Shown here piece after piece: positions 35,549 to 43,749 of a stretch of DNA of 64,000 nucleotides. How positions within the stretch are numbered: the stretch's first letter is position 1; each line of letters begins with the position of its first letter. The notes below the pieces were generated by a model. That model was not told the origin of the DNA. It saw nothing but the letters and a program-made list of their open reading frames with translations, and searched no databases. A program made the translations under genes and the position numbers. This DNA is from Cohnella thailandensis (GTDB lineage: Bacteria; Bacillota; Bacilli; Paenibacillales; Paenibacillaceae): assembly GCF_014212135.1 (NCBI RefSeq), contig NZ_JACJVQ010000020.1:101665-165664 (forward strand), given 5' to 3'.

Positions 35549-36481
35549 TTACTCCGGCTTGCCGACCGCGATCTCCTCCGGAATACGCCGCGACATCCGC
35601 GGAACATGCCTAGGCGAATGCTCCAGTTGTTCGGACGAGTAGATGGAGACGTAGAGGGAGCCGGGACCGGCGAAGGCCCGAATCAGAATCGGCTGGTTGT
35701 ACGGGTTCGAGAAAGCGAAATCCGGTCCTCCCCAGCTCACGGTCGCATCGCGTCCGGGCAATACGTAAGGCACGTTCCGGCTGTGCGAATACCTCTCCAA
35801 TATTTTCATCCCTGCCCGGTCGGCCGCATTGAACAGGGTCGAAGACACCTGGCAGATGCCGCCGCCGATCCCCTCCGACAGTTCCCCTCTTACGATGATA
35901 GGCGCGCGTACATACCCTTTCGAGCTGTCCCGCCTTCCCACCGTCTGGTTAAAAGAGAACCGTTCTCCCGGAAAAACGACGCGATTGTTGATCGACTTGG
36001 CAGCTAGGGCGATATTTTTCGCTCTATTTTTGTTATGCGCATTGAAATAAGTCGCGTATTGGCCGATGGCTTTCTCTCGAATGACGGAGAGCAGCTCGCT
36101 GTCCACCTTCGCGTAAATCGGCTTTAACGGAACCTCGAATGAAACCTGTCCTCCGCCGTAATAAAACTGCTGGAAACGATCCTCGAATTTTCTTCGGTCC
36201 AGTTTGGCTCCCGCTTTCTCGGGTACGATATGGCCGTCCTCCCCGATAATCGCGTTCTGTGCGGGAATTCGGATTTGCCGTTCCATCTTGTCCGACAGCT
36301 CGTCCAATCGATTCGGATTAACGAGCGGGAACGAGGGCAATTTATAGGCGGAGCGTTCCACCCGGGCAATAGGGTTACCGTTATGCAGCATCGATACGGT
36401 ATCGGACGAGCTGTCCGGCGGCGGCTGTTGATTCCACATCAATAAGTTTGTCAGGCTCAGAGCCCAAAGCCAATTGTTCAT
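35549..36481 (-). CDS. VanW-family protein
   Basis: 310 residues. Conserved VanW core at about 155-290: FPGERFSFNQTVGRRDSSKGY, GGGICQVSSTLFNAADRAG and AFSNPYNQPILIRA. The first 20 residues are weakly hydrophobic, so export is possible. VanW occurs in some vancomycin clusters but is widespread in Firmicutes, and its biochemical role is not established; it has been linked to envelope or germination functions. It is not next to the VanRSYZ-like run (about 5.5 kb away). GAGGTG precedes ATG 36481. Confidence 0.9.
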   Translation of the reverse strand: MNNWLWALSLTNLLMWNQQPPPDSSSDTVSMLHNGNPIARVERSAYKLPSFPLVNPNRLDELSDKMERQIRIPAQNAIIGEDGHIVPEKAGAKLDRRKFEDRFQQFYYGGGQVSFEVPLKPIYAKVDSELLSVIREKAIGQYATYFNAHNKNRAKNIALAAKSINNRVVFPGERFSFNQTVGRRDSSKGYVRAPIIVRGELSEGIGGGICQVSSTLFNAADRAGMKILERYSHSRNVPYVLPGRDATVSWGGPDFAFSNPYNQPILIRAFAGPGSLYVSIYSSEQLEHSPRHVPRMSRRIPEEIAVGKPE

Positions 36482-36572
36482 GGTTCACCTCGTTCATACC
36501 CGTTCAAGTGCATACCTTCCCCTAACGAGGAGCGAATTATTACGGTTTAGTTTCGATGGAGGCGAGTGTCTC

Positions 36573-37703
36573 ATGGCAAAACGATTTTACGGCCGTTGTT
36601 TGGCGGCGGCGATTATGGGGGTAACGCTGTTGCTCGATTTGTCGTTGCAGCCCGCGTCCGCGGATTCGAGCGATACGGCCGTTCAAATCTCCATTCGCTC
36701 GAGTCCGACCGCGACCTATCTCTTGAAGGAGAAGTGGAACGATCCGTCGCTTGCGGAGGCGCTCCGGGCGGAAACTCCTCTCGAATCCGACGAGGCACCG
36801 GAGTTAAGCGACATATATGTCGAGTGGACGGAGAAAGGCCGACGGCGAACCTACCGAATGGGGTTATCCGGTAATTTGTATAGCGAGGAGGAGGGGACCG
36901 TCATCTCCGTCCCGGCTTCTTCCTCCGCACGGCTCCTTAAGGAAGCCTCCCGTTTGAGTCACGCCTATTACGGGGAGCTGATCGGCTGGCAAGAGGCAAG
37001 CCGGCTGGTACCGAGGCTGAAGGTGTTCACCGTCGTCGACCTCGAGACCGGCTTGTCCTTCCGGGTCCAGAGAAGAGCCGGGAGGGACCACGCCGACGTT
37101 CAGCCGGTGTCCAAGGAGGACACGAGAATCATGAAACGGATTTACGAGGATCGATGGAGCTGGCGCCGCAAGGCGGTGTTGGTCCGCGCGGAAGGCCGGC
37201 AGCTGGCCGCATCCATGAACGGAATGCCGCACGGCGGGGACGGAATCCCCGACAACGACTTCAAGGGCCACTTCTGCATTCACTTCCTGGACAGCTCGAC
37301 TCATAAATCCGAGGTGCCGGATCCCGCTCACCGCCTGATGGTATATAAGGCGTCAGGCCGGCCGCGCGCCTTATTGCAGCGCTTGTCTCCTCCCGAGCAA
37401 GCGGAGAGCTTGGCCGAAGCGATCAACCAGCGGGATCGGGAATGGGTTCGCCTTTTCCTGGAGAGAACGGGGCGCAAGCAGTCGAATAGGGTGTTGGACC
37501 GATTGCCTCAAGTGCAATCCGCCCGGATCAAGACGCCCGAGAGGTTGAGTGCCGGGGAGGAATTTCTGACCTTCCAAGAGGAGATGGCGATCCAGATCGA
37601 GCTATCGGGCGGAGGGAAGAAACGGAAGCCGCTGCGATTCGAGTTCGCCCGCCTGTCGCCCGCCGAGCCGTGGAGAATCGTTCTCCTATCGGGGGAAATC
37701 TAG
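36573..37703 (+). CDS. Secreted protein of unknown function
   Basis: 376 residues with a signal peptide (AAAIMGVTLLLDLSLQPASA, cut near residue 31). Middle segment has VVDLETGLSFRVQRRAGRDHADVQ, WSWRRKAVLV, MNGMPHGG and GHFCIHFLDSSTHKS, which look like a compact enzymatic core with conserved His, Asp and Cys residues; I have the impression of similar stretches in other Paenibacillaceae proteins but cannot name the domain. Not a standard YkuD motif. GGAGG sits before ATG 36573. Divergent from the VanW gene, so a role in the envelope is possible. Confidence 0.7.
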   Translation: MAKRFYGRCLAAAIMGVTLLLDLSLQPASADSSDTAVQISIRSSPTATYLLKEKWNDPSLAEALRAETPLESDEAPELSDIYVEWTEKGRRRTYRMGLSGNLYSEEEGTVISVPASSSARLLKEASRLSHAYYGELIGWQEASRLVPRLKVFTVVDLETGLSFRVQRRAGRDHADVQPVSKEDTRIMKRIYEDRWSWRRKAVLVRAEGRQLAASMNGMPHGGDGIPDNDFKGHFCIHFLDSSTHKSEVPDPAHRLMVYKASGRPRALLQRLSPPEQAESLAEAINQRDREWVRLFLERTGRKQSNRVLDRLPQVQSARIKTPERLSAGEEFLTFQEEMAIQIELSGGGKKRKPLRFEFARLSPAEPWRIVLLSGEI

Positions 37704-37782
37704 GGAGTCGCCGGTCCGCAGAAGAGAAAGATGGCTCGGCTTGCTTCTCTTCTGCGTTCGGACCGAACGACGATGGGGGGGC

Positions 37783-38259
37783 TTACACTTTCAGAGCGTT
37801 CAATAAAGGAATAATCGACTTTACGACACCCATCCCCATCTTGATCATAGGCATCGCTTTCTCCATGAAGCCCATCCATTCCTTTAAGCCCGCCAGCCCG
37901 AATCCTCCTCCGAAACCGCCTCCGAAACCGCCTCCGAAACCGCCTGCCACGCCGGCGGCTTGTTCCGCCAGAGGCGCGGCCGCCGCTTCTTCCGCTCCGT
38001 TCTGGAGCTCGGGGGACAGGAAAGCGGAGGTGCGTACTCGGCGCCTGGAGGGAGACTTGGATTTGCTGGCGGAGGGACGGCGACCGTTCTTCGTCTTGCC
38101 GTGAACTTGGATTCCCGTCAGGTAAAGCTGTCCGTTCGAGATCCTTGCTACCTTGCCGACGTATTGCCGGCCGTCCGTCAGAGTGACGATGACCGGTTGG
38201 CCGGCATAACGGGCTGTTTGCTCGCGAACGTCCGCTCTGCCGCGGTTAGGTTGAACCAT
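37783..38259 (-). CDS. Protein with SH3/Sm-like N-terminus and Gly-Phe repeats, unknown function
   Basis: 158 residues. An N-terminal strand-rich segment (YAGQPVIVTLTDGRQYVGKV) resembles small beta-barrels, followed by a basic, Ser-rich stretch, an Ala-rich part, a four-unit GGFGGGFG run and a hydrophobic tail (MGVVKSIIPLLNALKV). Composition is like spore-coat or surface proteins, but that is only analogy. GGGAGGTG lies 8 bp before ATG 38259; GTG 38268 overlaps this site. The repeat is a 12-bp unit at 37906-37941. Confidence 0.62.
   Translation of the reverse strand: MVQPNRGRADVREQTARYAGQPVIVTLTDGRQYVGKVARISNGQLYLTGIQVHGKTKNGRRPSASKSKSPSRRRVRTSAFLSPELQNGAEEAAAAPLAEQAAGVAGGFGGGFGGGFGGGFGLAGLKEWMGFMEKAMPMIKMGMGVVKSIIPLLNALKV
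37906..37941 (-). repeat. 12-bp coding repeat (Gly-Phe)
   Basis: On the plus strand CCGCCTCCGAAA is repeated three times nearly perfectly, with partial units on both sides. It encodes GGFG on the minus strand and is prone to slippage in steps of four residues. Confidence 0.75.
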
Positions 38260-38362
38260 TCCGTTCACCTCCCTCTAGCCTGCTCCTTCATTGTATTCCT
38301 GTTCCCTATTGGCGCTTGTACGTTCGTTTAGTTCGTTCCGGAAGGACAAGGCGGGAGGAAAA

Positions 38363-38407
38363 ATGATGCGATACCTGCAACCTTATGAAATCGAGGTGCG
38401 TTTATAG
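38363..38407 (+). CDS. Possible 14-codon leader peptide
   Basis: GGGAGGAAAA is placed ideally before ATG 38363, which opens MMRYLQPYEIEVRL and stops with TAG 38405-38407, 43 bp before the next gene. No independent evidence of translation; could be a leader ORF or chance. Confidence 0.3.
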   Translation: MMRYLQPYEIEVRL

Positions 38408-38450
38408 GGATGCTGCACCAAGATTAGAGTTACGAGAGGAGTTGCGGAAG

Positions 38451-39350
38451 ATGAACAAGAAGAAATGGGTTGTCGTTGCGACGTTGGTAGGTTTGCTAGG
38501 AACGACTGCCGCAGCGCAGGCAACGGGAGTTTTCGGGAAGGTATCCGGTCTCATACGCTCCGATATCAAGATTTCCGTGGACGGACAAGCAACCGGCATG
38601 CAGCCGGTCTATATTAACGGACAAGCTTACCTCCCGGTTCGCGACGAAGCTGCCGCTCTGGGCTACGAGGTAACCTACAACGCCGGCAACAAAACGATCG
38701 AGCTGAACAAAGTGCCATCCTCCGGTTCTCTGTCTAACGGTACCAAATCGGAGGAAGAGAGCCAGTACGCGCACATCTCCGGCATCGTCAAGTCCGTGAA
38801 GGAGACGGAGGACGGCCAATACCGCTTGGAAGTGTTGGGCCGAGGGAACGCGAACTGGATTATTCTGTATGCCGATAAAGAAACCGTCATTCAAGATTCG
38901 GAAGGCAAAACGGTTGCCGCCGCGGACCTCAAGGAAGGCACCGAGATCAACGCGGACTACGGTCCGGTCGTGGCGATGAGCTACCCGGGGCAATCGCACG
39001 CCGCTTCGATTACCGTCGGTCTCTCCCGTCTTGTGACGGACGATACGATCCAATCGATCGAGAAGTCGGACGAGGGCTACCGGGTGAGCCTCGGCAAGAC
39101 GGAGAACGGAACGAAGACGATCGATCTGGTGCTGAATACCGGCAAGGAAACGTTCCTCATGAACGAAGAAGGGCAGCCGGTCGAATGGAAGGATTTGAAG
39201 GAAGGCGCGAAGGTTCGCGCTTACTACGGACCGATCACGACGAGAAGCCTGCCTCCTCAGAGCCCGGTGTTCTATCTGGTCGTTCTAAATGAGAACGGCG
39301 CGGCTCCTTCCGACGAGGGCTCCGGCGCTACCGTGCAGCCTCTCAACTAA
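38451..39350 (+). CDS. Secreted protein with copper-amine-oxidase-type stalk domain
   Basis: 299 residues. Signal peptide to about 24 (VVATLVGLLGTTAAAQATG), then the stalk-type domain of about 75 residues (ISVDGQATGMQPVYINGQAYLPVRDEAAALG...GNKTIELNK). The remainder holds two related units, each with a GI-x-K-x-V or QSIEKS-type strand, an internal NWIILYADKETVI or LVLNTGKETFL strand, and DLKEGxEINADYGP or DLKEGAKVRAYYGP, so an internal duplication. No enzyme motif is seen. GAGAGGAG precedes ATG 38451. Probably a wall-associated protein typical of Paenibacillaceae. Confidence 0.8.
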   Translation: MNKKKWVVVATLVGLLGTTAAAQATGVFGKVSGLIRSDIKISVDGQATGMQPVYINGQAYLPVRDEAAALGYEVTYNAGNKTIELNKVPSSGSLSNGTKSEEESQYAHISGIVKSVKETEDGQYRLEVLGRGNANWIILYADKETVIQDSEGKTVAAADLKEGTEINADYGPVVAMSYPGQSHAASITVGLSRLVTDDTIQSIEKSDEGYRVSLGKTENGTKTIDLVLNTGKETFLMNEEGQPVEWKDLKEGAKVRAYYGPITTRSLPPQSPVFYLVVLNENGAAPSDEGSGATVQPLN

Positions 39351-39369
39351 CGAAAACCCGTTACGCCCG

Positions 39370-39412
39370 AAGGGCCGAGGACGCGTCGAACGACGCGTTT
39401 CTCGGCCCTTTT
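39370..39412. terminator. Strong bidirectional terminator
   Basis: AAGGGCCGAG (39370-39379) with CTCGGCCCTT (39401-39410), and an inner stem ACGCGTCG/CGACGCGT (39381-39388, 39391-39398). Lies between the stalk-domain gene (+) and the CapA-like gene (-); A/T at both edges. Confidence 0.88.
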
Positions 39413-39432
39413 CCCGTACTCTCGTTCCCCGA

Positions 39433-40506
39433 TCATTTCTCCGCGACGGTTCCGTCCTCCAGCACTTTGGCATTGTAAGAAATCTTGTTCAGCTTGGCGT
39501 AAGCGGCTTGATTGTACTTGTCGTCCATCAGTCTAGGCTGCGTCGAGATGATCTTGGCGGGGATAACCTTGGCTTCAACGGCGGATTCCGATAAGCTCAA
39601 GGTCAAGATCATCGAATCGCTGCTCTTCTCCGTTCTCGACGTAAAAACGAAGTTGCCCAGCGAATAAAACACCGGCTTGCCCCGGTACCATTCGATTCCC
39701 TGCAGGACGTGGCTGTGGGCGCCGACGACGGCGTCCGCGCCGGCATCGATGAACGCTTTGGCATATTGCCTCGCGTAGTCTTCCGGATAGTCCTCCCGTT
39801 CCTTGTTCCAATGAATGAAGACGATGGCGTAATCCGACTGCGCCACGGCTTGCTTGATGTACGACATCATCGGCTCCATGGAGTATCCGTGAGCGATCCC
39901 CGGCTTGTTTTTCCCCGAATACCAGCTTCCTTCCGGCAGCACCCGGCTGATGCCGATAATGGCCACTTTCTTGCCTCGGACTTCCTTAACATACGGGGCG
40001 AACGCTTCGTCGTTATTCCGGCCGGCCCCCGTATGGCCAAGCTTGTAACGGCGCAGATTCGCGATCGTATCCTCCAGTGCCTGGAATCCGTAATCGAGGG
40101 AGTGGTTATTGGCCAGGCTGACCCCGTCGAAGCCGGCGTTCACGAGCGATTGAAGCGTCTCGGGGCGCGAACGAAACGTGAACTGCTTATCCGCCGGCTT
40201 GCCCCGCTCGGAGACGGACGTCTCCAGGTTGCCGAACGTAATGTCCGCATCGGCAAGGATGTCCGCCGTACGCTTAAAAGGAAAATCGATGCCGTACTTG
40301 CGAATGTACGTGTCGATCGGATCGTCGAGCAGAATATCCCCGACTAAGTTAATCGTAATCGGGGATTCGGGCTCGGGCTCCTCGGAGACGTCGGCGGCCG
40401 CAAGGCTCGATATGCCGGCTCCCCCGGGATTCGCCAAGACAGAGGATGCAGCCGAACTATGCAACGTTAGCCACAGCGAGAAGAGGAGCAGGCTGAACGC
40501 TTTCAC
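39433..40506 (-). CDS. CapA-family metallophosphatase-like protein (PGA_cap)
   Basis: 357 residues with a signal-like N-terminus (FSLLLFSLWLTLHSSAAS). Family motifs: NLVGDILLDD, FGNLETSVSERG, LANNHSLDYG, VFIHWNKER and VVGAHSHVLQGIEWY, the set of Asp, Asn and His metal ligands of the calcineurin-like fold. CapA is needed for poly-gamma-glutamate capsules in Bacillus, but many relatives lie outside capsule operons, as here, where no capB or capC is visible. GTG 40506 has GAGGTGAGCC before it. Only 4 bp separate it from the YyaC-like gene, so both are co-transcribed. Confidence 0.88.
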   Translation of the reverse strand: MKAFSLLLFSLWLTLHSSAASSVLANPGGAGISSLAAADVSEEPEPESPITINLVGDILLDDPIDTYIRKYGIDFPFKRTADILADADITFGNLETSVSERGKPADKQFTFRSRPETLQSLVNAGFDGVSLANNHSLDYGFQALEDTIANLRRYKLGHTGAGRNNDEAFAPYVKEVRGKKVAIIGISRVLPEGSWYSGKNKPGIAHGYSMEPMMSYIKQAVAQSDYAIVFIHWNKEREDYPEDYARQYAKAFIDAGADAVVGAHSHVLQGIEWYRGKPVFYSLGNFVFTSRTEKSSDSMILTLSLSESAVEAKVIPAKIISTQPRLMDDKYNQAAYAKLNKISYNAKVLEDGTVAEK

Positions 40507-40510
40507 CGGC

Positions 40511-41077
40511 TCACCTCGCGAGCGAGCCATGCACGGCATCCATCAGGCTTGCGGCGATAAGCTCCGCCATGCTGACGACGACATGCAGCCGGGTGCTCTG
40601 GAGAACGTGGTATTCCATGAACCCGCCGACGTTGACCACGGCCGACAGATGGACGTCGCCCACGGGCGTAAGCTGCTTATTCACCCCGGCGCCGGGATGG
40701 ATGGGACCCTCTCCGAGCAGAATGCAGCCGACGCTGGCGGACTTGCCCAGGCAAGCGTCGATTCCGACGATGTACGGCCGCTCGATTTCGCGGTGCAGCC
40801 GCGAGAGCGTCTCGTCCAGATTGCGGGCGTGAACCGGTTCCGCCAGCGTGCCGTACAGATCGAAGTGGCGGGAGGAGAACTTGCTGAGCGCGGTTCCGGC
40901 AAGCGGACCGAGTGAATCGCCCGTGGAACGGTCGGTACCGAGACAGACGATCGCCAGTCTCCTTCCGTCGCGGAGCTGATGGAAATAACGGATTAGCCTG
41001 GCGGAGATTTGCATGGAAGCGGTAGGGTCCGTATAGGATACTTTAAGCGGCGGCGTATTGGTCGGGGAGCTAAGCAT
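40511..41077 (-). CDS. yyaC: YyaC-type putative spore protease
   Basis: 188 residues of the DUF1256 family related to germination protease. Visible: VCLGTDRSTGDSLGPLAG, PYIVGIDACLGKSASVGCILL and PGAGVNKQLTPVGDVHLSAVVNVGG, all typical of YyaC. In Bacillus subtilis it is made during sporulation; it is evidence that this organism forms spores. ATG 41077 has AAGGAG 13 bp upstream, a little far; the frame is open to 41143. A palindrome TGATAC-GTAAT-GTATCA at 41126-41142 lies in the upstream region. Confidence 0.88.
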   Translation of the reverse strand: MLSSPTNTPPLKVSYTDPTASMQISARLIRYFHQLRDGRRLAIVCLGTDRSTGDSLGPLAGTALSKFSSRHFDLYGTLAEPVHARNLDETLSRLHREIERPYIVGIDACLGKSASVGCILLGEGPIHPGAGVNKQLTPVGDVHLSAVVNVGGFMEYHVLQSTRLHVVVSMAELIAASLMDAVHGSLAR

Positions 41078-41125
41078 GAATCGATCGGATCTCCTTTCGG
41101 ACCTCGGGAAGACGATTTTTCTAAA

Positions 41126-41142
41126 TGATACGTAATGTATCA
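41126..41142. promoter_or_regulatory. 17-bp palindrome upstream of yyaC
   Basis: TGATAC (41126-41131), GTAAT, GTATCA (41137-41142): perfect 6-bp arms. On the minus strand a TTGACA (41158-41153) lies upstream, so it may overlap a promoter. Binding protein unknown. Confidence 0.45.
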
Positions 41143-41313
41143 CAAGAAGTCTGTCAAATGATGAGGAATGGCTCTAGTTCCCAAGTCGCTATTTGCTCGT
41201 TCGGCGCCATAAAGTTTGTCGAAACCGCATTTCGTCTTCCGAAATTTCCGAAATCAAGTAAGATAGAAGGAGCGAAATCGTACAACGAGACTGTGAGAGA
41301 GGAAGAAGCGGCA

Positions 41314-42258
41314 ATGAATTACGTGGAGAAAAGAATATCGGATTTGAAGCAATACCTTCCCGACCGGACGGCTCCGGCCGATCTGGAGGAATTCTGGGAC
41401 CGGACGCTCCGCGAGGCGTCCAAGCGCGAGCTTAAGGACACGAGAGAATCCGTCCAAGGCCTATCGTCCTACATAAATTATCAGAGAGTCACCTACGAGG
41501 GCTTCGACCAAACTCCGATCCATGGCTGGTTCCTGACCCCCGCGTTCGCGGTAGAAGGGCCGCTGCCCTGCGTCGTTCTCTATCATGGCTATACGGGAAG
41601 CAAGGGGTTGCCGGAACATCATGCGAATTGGCTGTTGGCCGGCTACGCGGTATTCGCGATCGACGTTCGCGGCCAAGGCGGGGAGACGGGCAATCTGCTT
41701 CCGCAAACCTACGGAATGACCCGAGGCTGGATCACCCAAGGCCTTCTCGATCCGGAGCGGCACTATTACCGCGCCATCGCCGTCGATGCGCTTAAAGCGG
41801 TCGAATGGGCGTCCCGCCAGCCGGAAGTGGACGCGTCCCGGATCGCCGTTGCGGGGGCAAGCCAAGGGGGAGGGCTCGCCCTTATCGTCTCGGCGCTGAG
41901 CGACATTCCGTACAAGACGGTGGCGGACGTCCCGAATATGTGCCACATGGATTACGGAATCGCCCTGTCGACCAGCTCGCTCGTCGAAGCCGCGGACTTC
42001 GTCTCCCGGTTTCCCGAGCATCTGGACACGGTGCTTCGTACGCTGAGCTACTTCGATATGCTTAACCTGTACGACAGGCTGAAGGCGCCGGTTCTGGTCT
42101 CGGTCAGCCTGAAGGACACGGTCTGCATGCCGGAGACGATCTTCTCGGTCTACAACCGGATCGAAGCTCCCAAGGAGCTCATCGTTTACCCGTTTAACGG
42201 GCATTTTACGAGCGGGGATCATTTCGGGAAGCAAGTGGAGTTTTTGCGTAGAGGTTGA
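41314..42258 (+). CDS. Acetyl xylan esterase / cephalosporin-C deacetylase-like (CE7)
   Basis: 314 residues, cytoplasmic. AXE1-type alpha/beta hydrolase that removes acetyl groups from xylo-oligosaccharides and similar small esters. Motifs: VLYHGYTGSKG, the family RGQGGETG segment, nucleophile Ser183 in VAGASQGGGLA, acid near SLKDTVCMPE and His in YPFNGHFTSG. RGQ is the CE7 mark. ATG 41314 is preferred because conserved sequence begins there and GAGAGG lies upstream. It stands alone and is followed by a terminator. Confidence 0.92.
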   Translation: MNYVEKRISDLKQYLPDRTAPADLEEFWDRTLREASKRELKDTRESVQGLSSYINYQRVTYEGFDQTPIHGWFLTPAFAVEGPLPCVVLYHGYTGSKGLPEHHANWLLAGYAVFAIDVRGQGGETGNLLPQTYGMTRGWITQGLLDPERHYYRAIAVDALKAVEWASRQPEVDASRIAVAGASQGGGLALIVSALSDIPYKTVADVPNMCHMDYGIALSTSSLVEAADFVSRFPEHLDTVLRTLSYFDMLNLYDRLKAPVLVSVSLKDTVCMPETIFSVYNRIEAPKELIVYPFNGHFTSGDHFGKQVEFLRRG

Positions 42259-42268
42259 GGAAGATCGG

Positions 42269-42297
42269 AAAGGGAGGCTGCGGCCTCTCTTTTTTCA
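42269..42297 (+). terminator. Terminator of the CE7 esterase gene
   Basis: AAAGGGAGGC (42269-42278) with GCCTCTCTTT (42283-42292), one G-U pair, loop TGCG, followed by more T. Confidence 0.85.
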
Positions 42298-42427
42298 TTA
42301 GGGGAGCAGACGGACTGTCGGTTTAGTGCAAAAAGTAGGAGCATAGTGAATGTACCCGCCCCAAGGGCTTTGATAATCTAGAAGAGACAGGAGAGATTTC
42401 CATCCCTAACCTAAAGGAATGATAGAC

Positions 42428-42889
42428 ATGACATCCGCAATCGTCAATCAAGCCACGATCGCCGAGCTGGAAGACGTCGCCGCGCTCTTTAACGAGTACA
42501 GGATTTTTTACGGGCAGGAGTCCGATCCGGACGGTGCGAAGAAGTTCTTGTTCGATCGGTTCGAGCATGGGGAGTCGGTTATTTTTATCGCTAGGGACGA
42601 AGAGGGAGGTCAAGCCATCGGGTTTACGCAGCTGTATCCTTCCTTCTCGTCGGTCTCGATGAAGCGGATCTGGATCCTGAACGATCTGTTCGTTACCGAG
42701 AAGCGCCGCAAGCGCGGAGCGGCGCAATCGCTGCTCCAAGCAGCCGAAGAATACGCCGTGCGGACCAAGTCCAAAGGACTCGAGCTGGCCACCGCTCCCG
42801 ATAACGAGAGAGCGCAGAGACTTTACGTCAACAACGGCTACAAGAAAGACGAGGAGTTCTATCACTACTATTTGCATGTTTTAGCCTAA
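42428..42889 (+). CDS. GNAT-family N-acetyltransferase
   Basis: 153 residues. Acetyl-CoA-dependent acetyltransferase fold: strands GQAIGFTQLYPSFSS and RIWILNDLFVTEKRRKRGAAQSLLQAAEEYA, the latter being motif A with the cofactor loop (R-x-x-G-A form), then LELATAPDNERAQRLYVNNGYKKD, typical of motif B. Acceptor unknown; an amine or small molecule is likely. AAAGGA is 9 bp before ATG 42428, but directly abuts ATG 42419, so the later start is better. Single gene between two terminators. Confidence 0.9.
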   Translation: MTSAIVNQATIAELEDVAALFNEYRIFYGQESDPDGAKKFLFDRFEHGESVIFIARDEEGGQAIGFTQLYPSFSSVSMKRIWILNDLFVTEKRRKRGAAQSLLQAAEEYAVRTKSKGLELATAPDNERAQRLYVNNGYKKDEEFYHYYLHVLA

Positions 42890-42917
42890 TAGCGGCGTTA
42901 ATGCGTTAAGCAACTCC

Positions 42918-42952
42918 AAGGCAACCCTCCCGTACCGGGCAAGGTTGCCTTT
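42918..42952. terminator. Bidirectional terminator between GNAT and PHP genes
   Basis: AAGGCAACC (42918-42926) with GGTTGCCTT (42943-42951). Convergent genes on each side. Confidence 0.85.
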
Positions 42953-42966
42953 GTCTTTTCCAGTCC

Positions 42967-43725
42967 TTATCCTGCCGCCATGGATTGCTTAAGCAGCTCC
43001 TTCATCATTTGGGCGCCTTTGACCTTGACCGGCAGGCAGGGGGAGATCTCCACCTCGTGCGTCCCCGGCAGCAGCCGGCTCCGAAGCTCCTCCGCCGTCT
43101 CGCAGCTCTCGGCTAAACGGTTCCATACGCTTCCGAATTGAAGGGGCTGATGCGAATCGCTTCCGGCGAAGACGGGAAGCCCGATCTCCCGCGCGAACGC
43201 ATTCACTTTCTCCGCCATGCCGCTTCCTTCCTCGTAGAGATCCTTGGCGTTCAGATCGAATCCGTCGAGCCGCTTCAGCAGTTCGGCCGGGTGGTGGGCG
43301 AGCGGCGTGCTCCTCCGAAGCGGATGGGCCCCGATCCGGAGAAGGGGCAGCGCGTCCGTCCGGTCCAGCAGCCGCCCGAAGGGGATAAAGCTCCCTTTTT
43401 CCTTATAAGGCTCCAGCTCGTCGTTCAGCTCCCTAATGATCGCGCGATTGCCGATGAGAAGGATGTGGCCCGTCTCCATGACGTCGACTTCCATTCCGGT
43501 AAACACCTTCAGCCCTTCTACCGAATAATAGTCGCCTATATACTCGAAGGTTTGATCCAGCCGATCCAGAAGATCCGAGAACCGGCGGGTGTTGAAATGC
43601 TCGGTGAGCGCGATCGCGTCCAGGCCGTTCTCCGAAGCTTCTCTGACCATGGATAAGAAGTAGCCGAGCGAAAAATCCGTTTTTTTGGAGAGCTTGCCGT
43701 GCGTATGCAGATCGATATTCATCAT
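42967..43725 (-). CDS. PHP-domain metal-dependent hydrolase
   Basis: 252 residues. PHP fold with metal ligands in MNIDLHTHGK, LTEHFNTRR, GMEVDVMETGH, GAHPLRRS and FAGSDSHQPLQ. Such proteins are histidinol-phosphatase-like phosphoesterases acting on phosphate monoesters or diesters. It is last in a four-gene ECF transporter operon (24 bp after the EcfT gene), which suggests it processes the imported compound; that is inference. Two adjacent ATGs (43725, 43722) are possible starts. Motif set is complete, substrate unknown. Confidence 0.87.
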   Translation of the reverse strand: MMNIDLHTHGKLSKKTDFSLGYFLSMVREASENGLDAIALTEHFNTRRFSDLLDRLDQTFEYIGDYYSVEGLKVFTGMEVDVMETGHILLIGNRAIIRELNDELEPYKEKGSFIPFGRLLDRTDALPLLRIGAHPLRRSTPLAHHPAELLKRLDGFDLNAKDLYEEGSGMAEKVNAFAREIGLPVFAGSDSHQPLQFGSVWNRLAESCETAEELRSRLLPGTHEVEISPCLPVKVKGAQMMKELLKQSMAAG

Positions 43726-43749
43726 CGTAGAGGTACTCCAATCTTGTCG

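Noticed and set aside
39433..40506. Poly-gamma-glutamate capsule operon
   Set aside because: Only the CapA-like gene is present; no ligase gene, and it is paired with yyaC.
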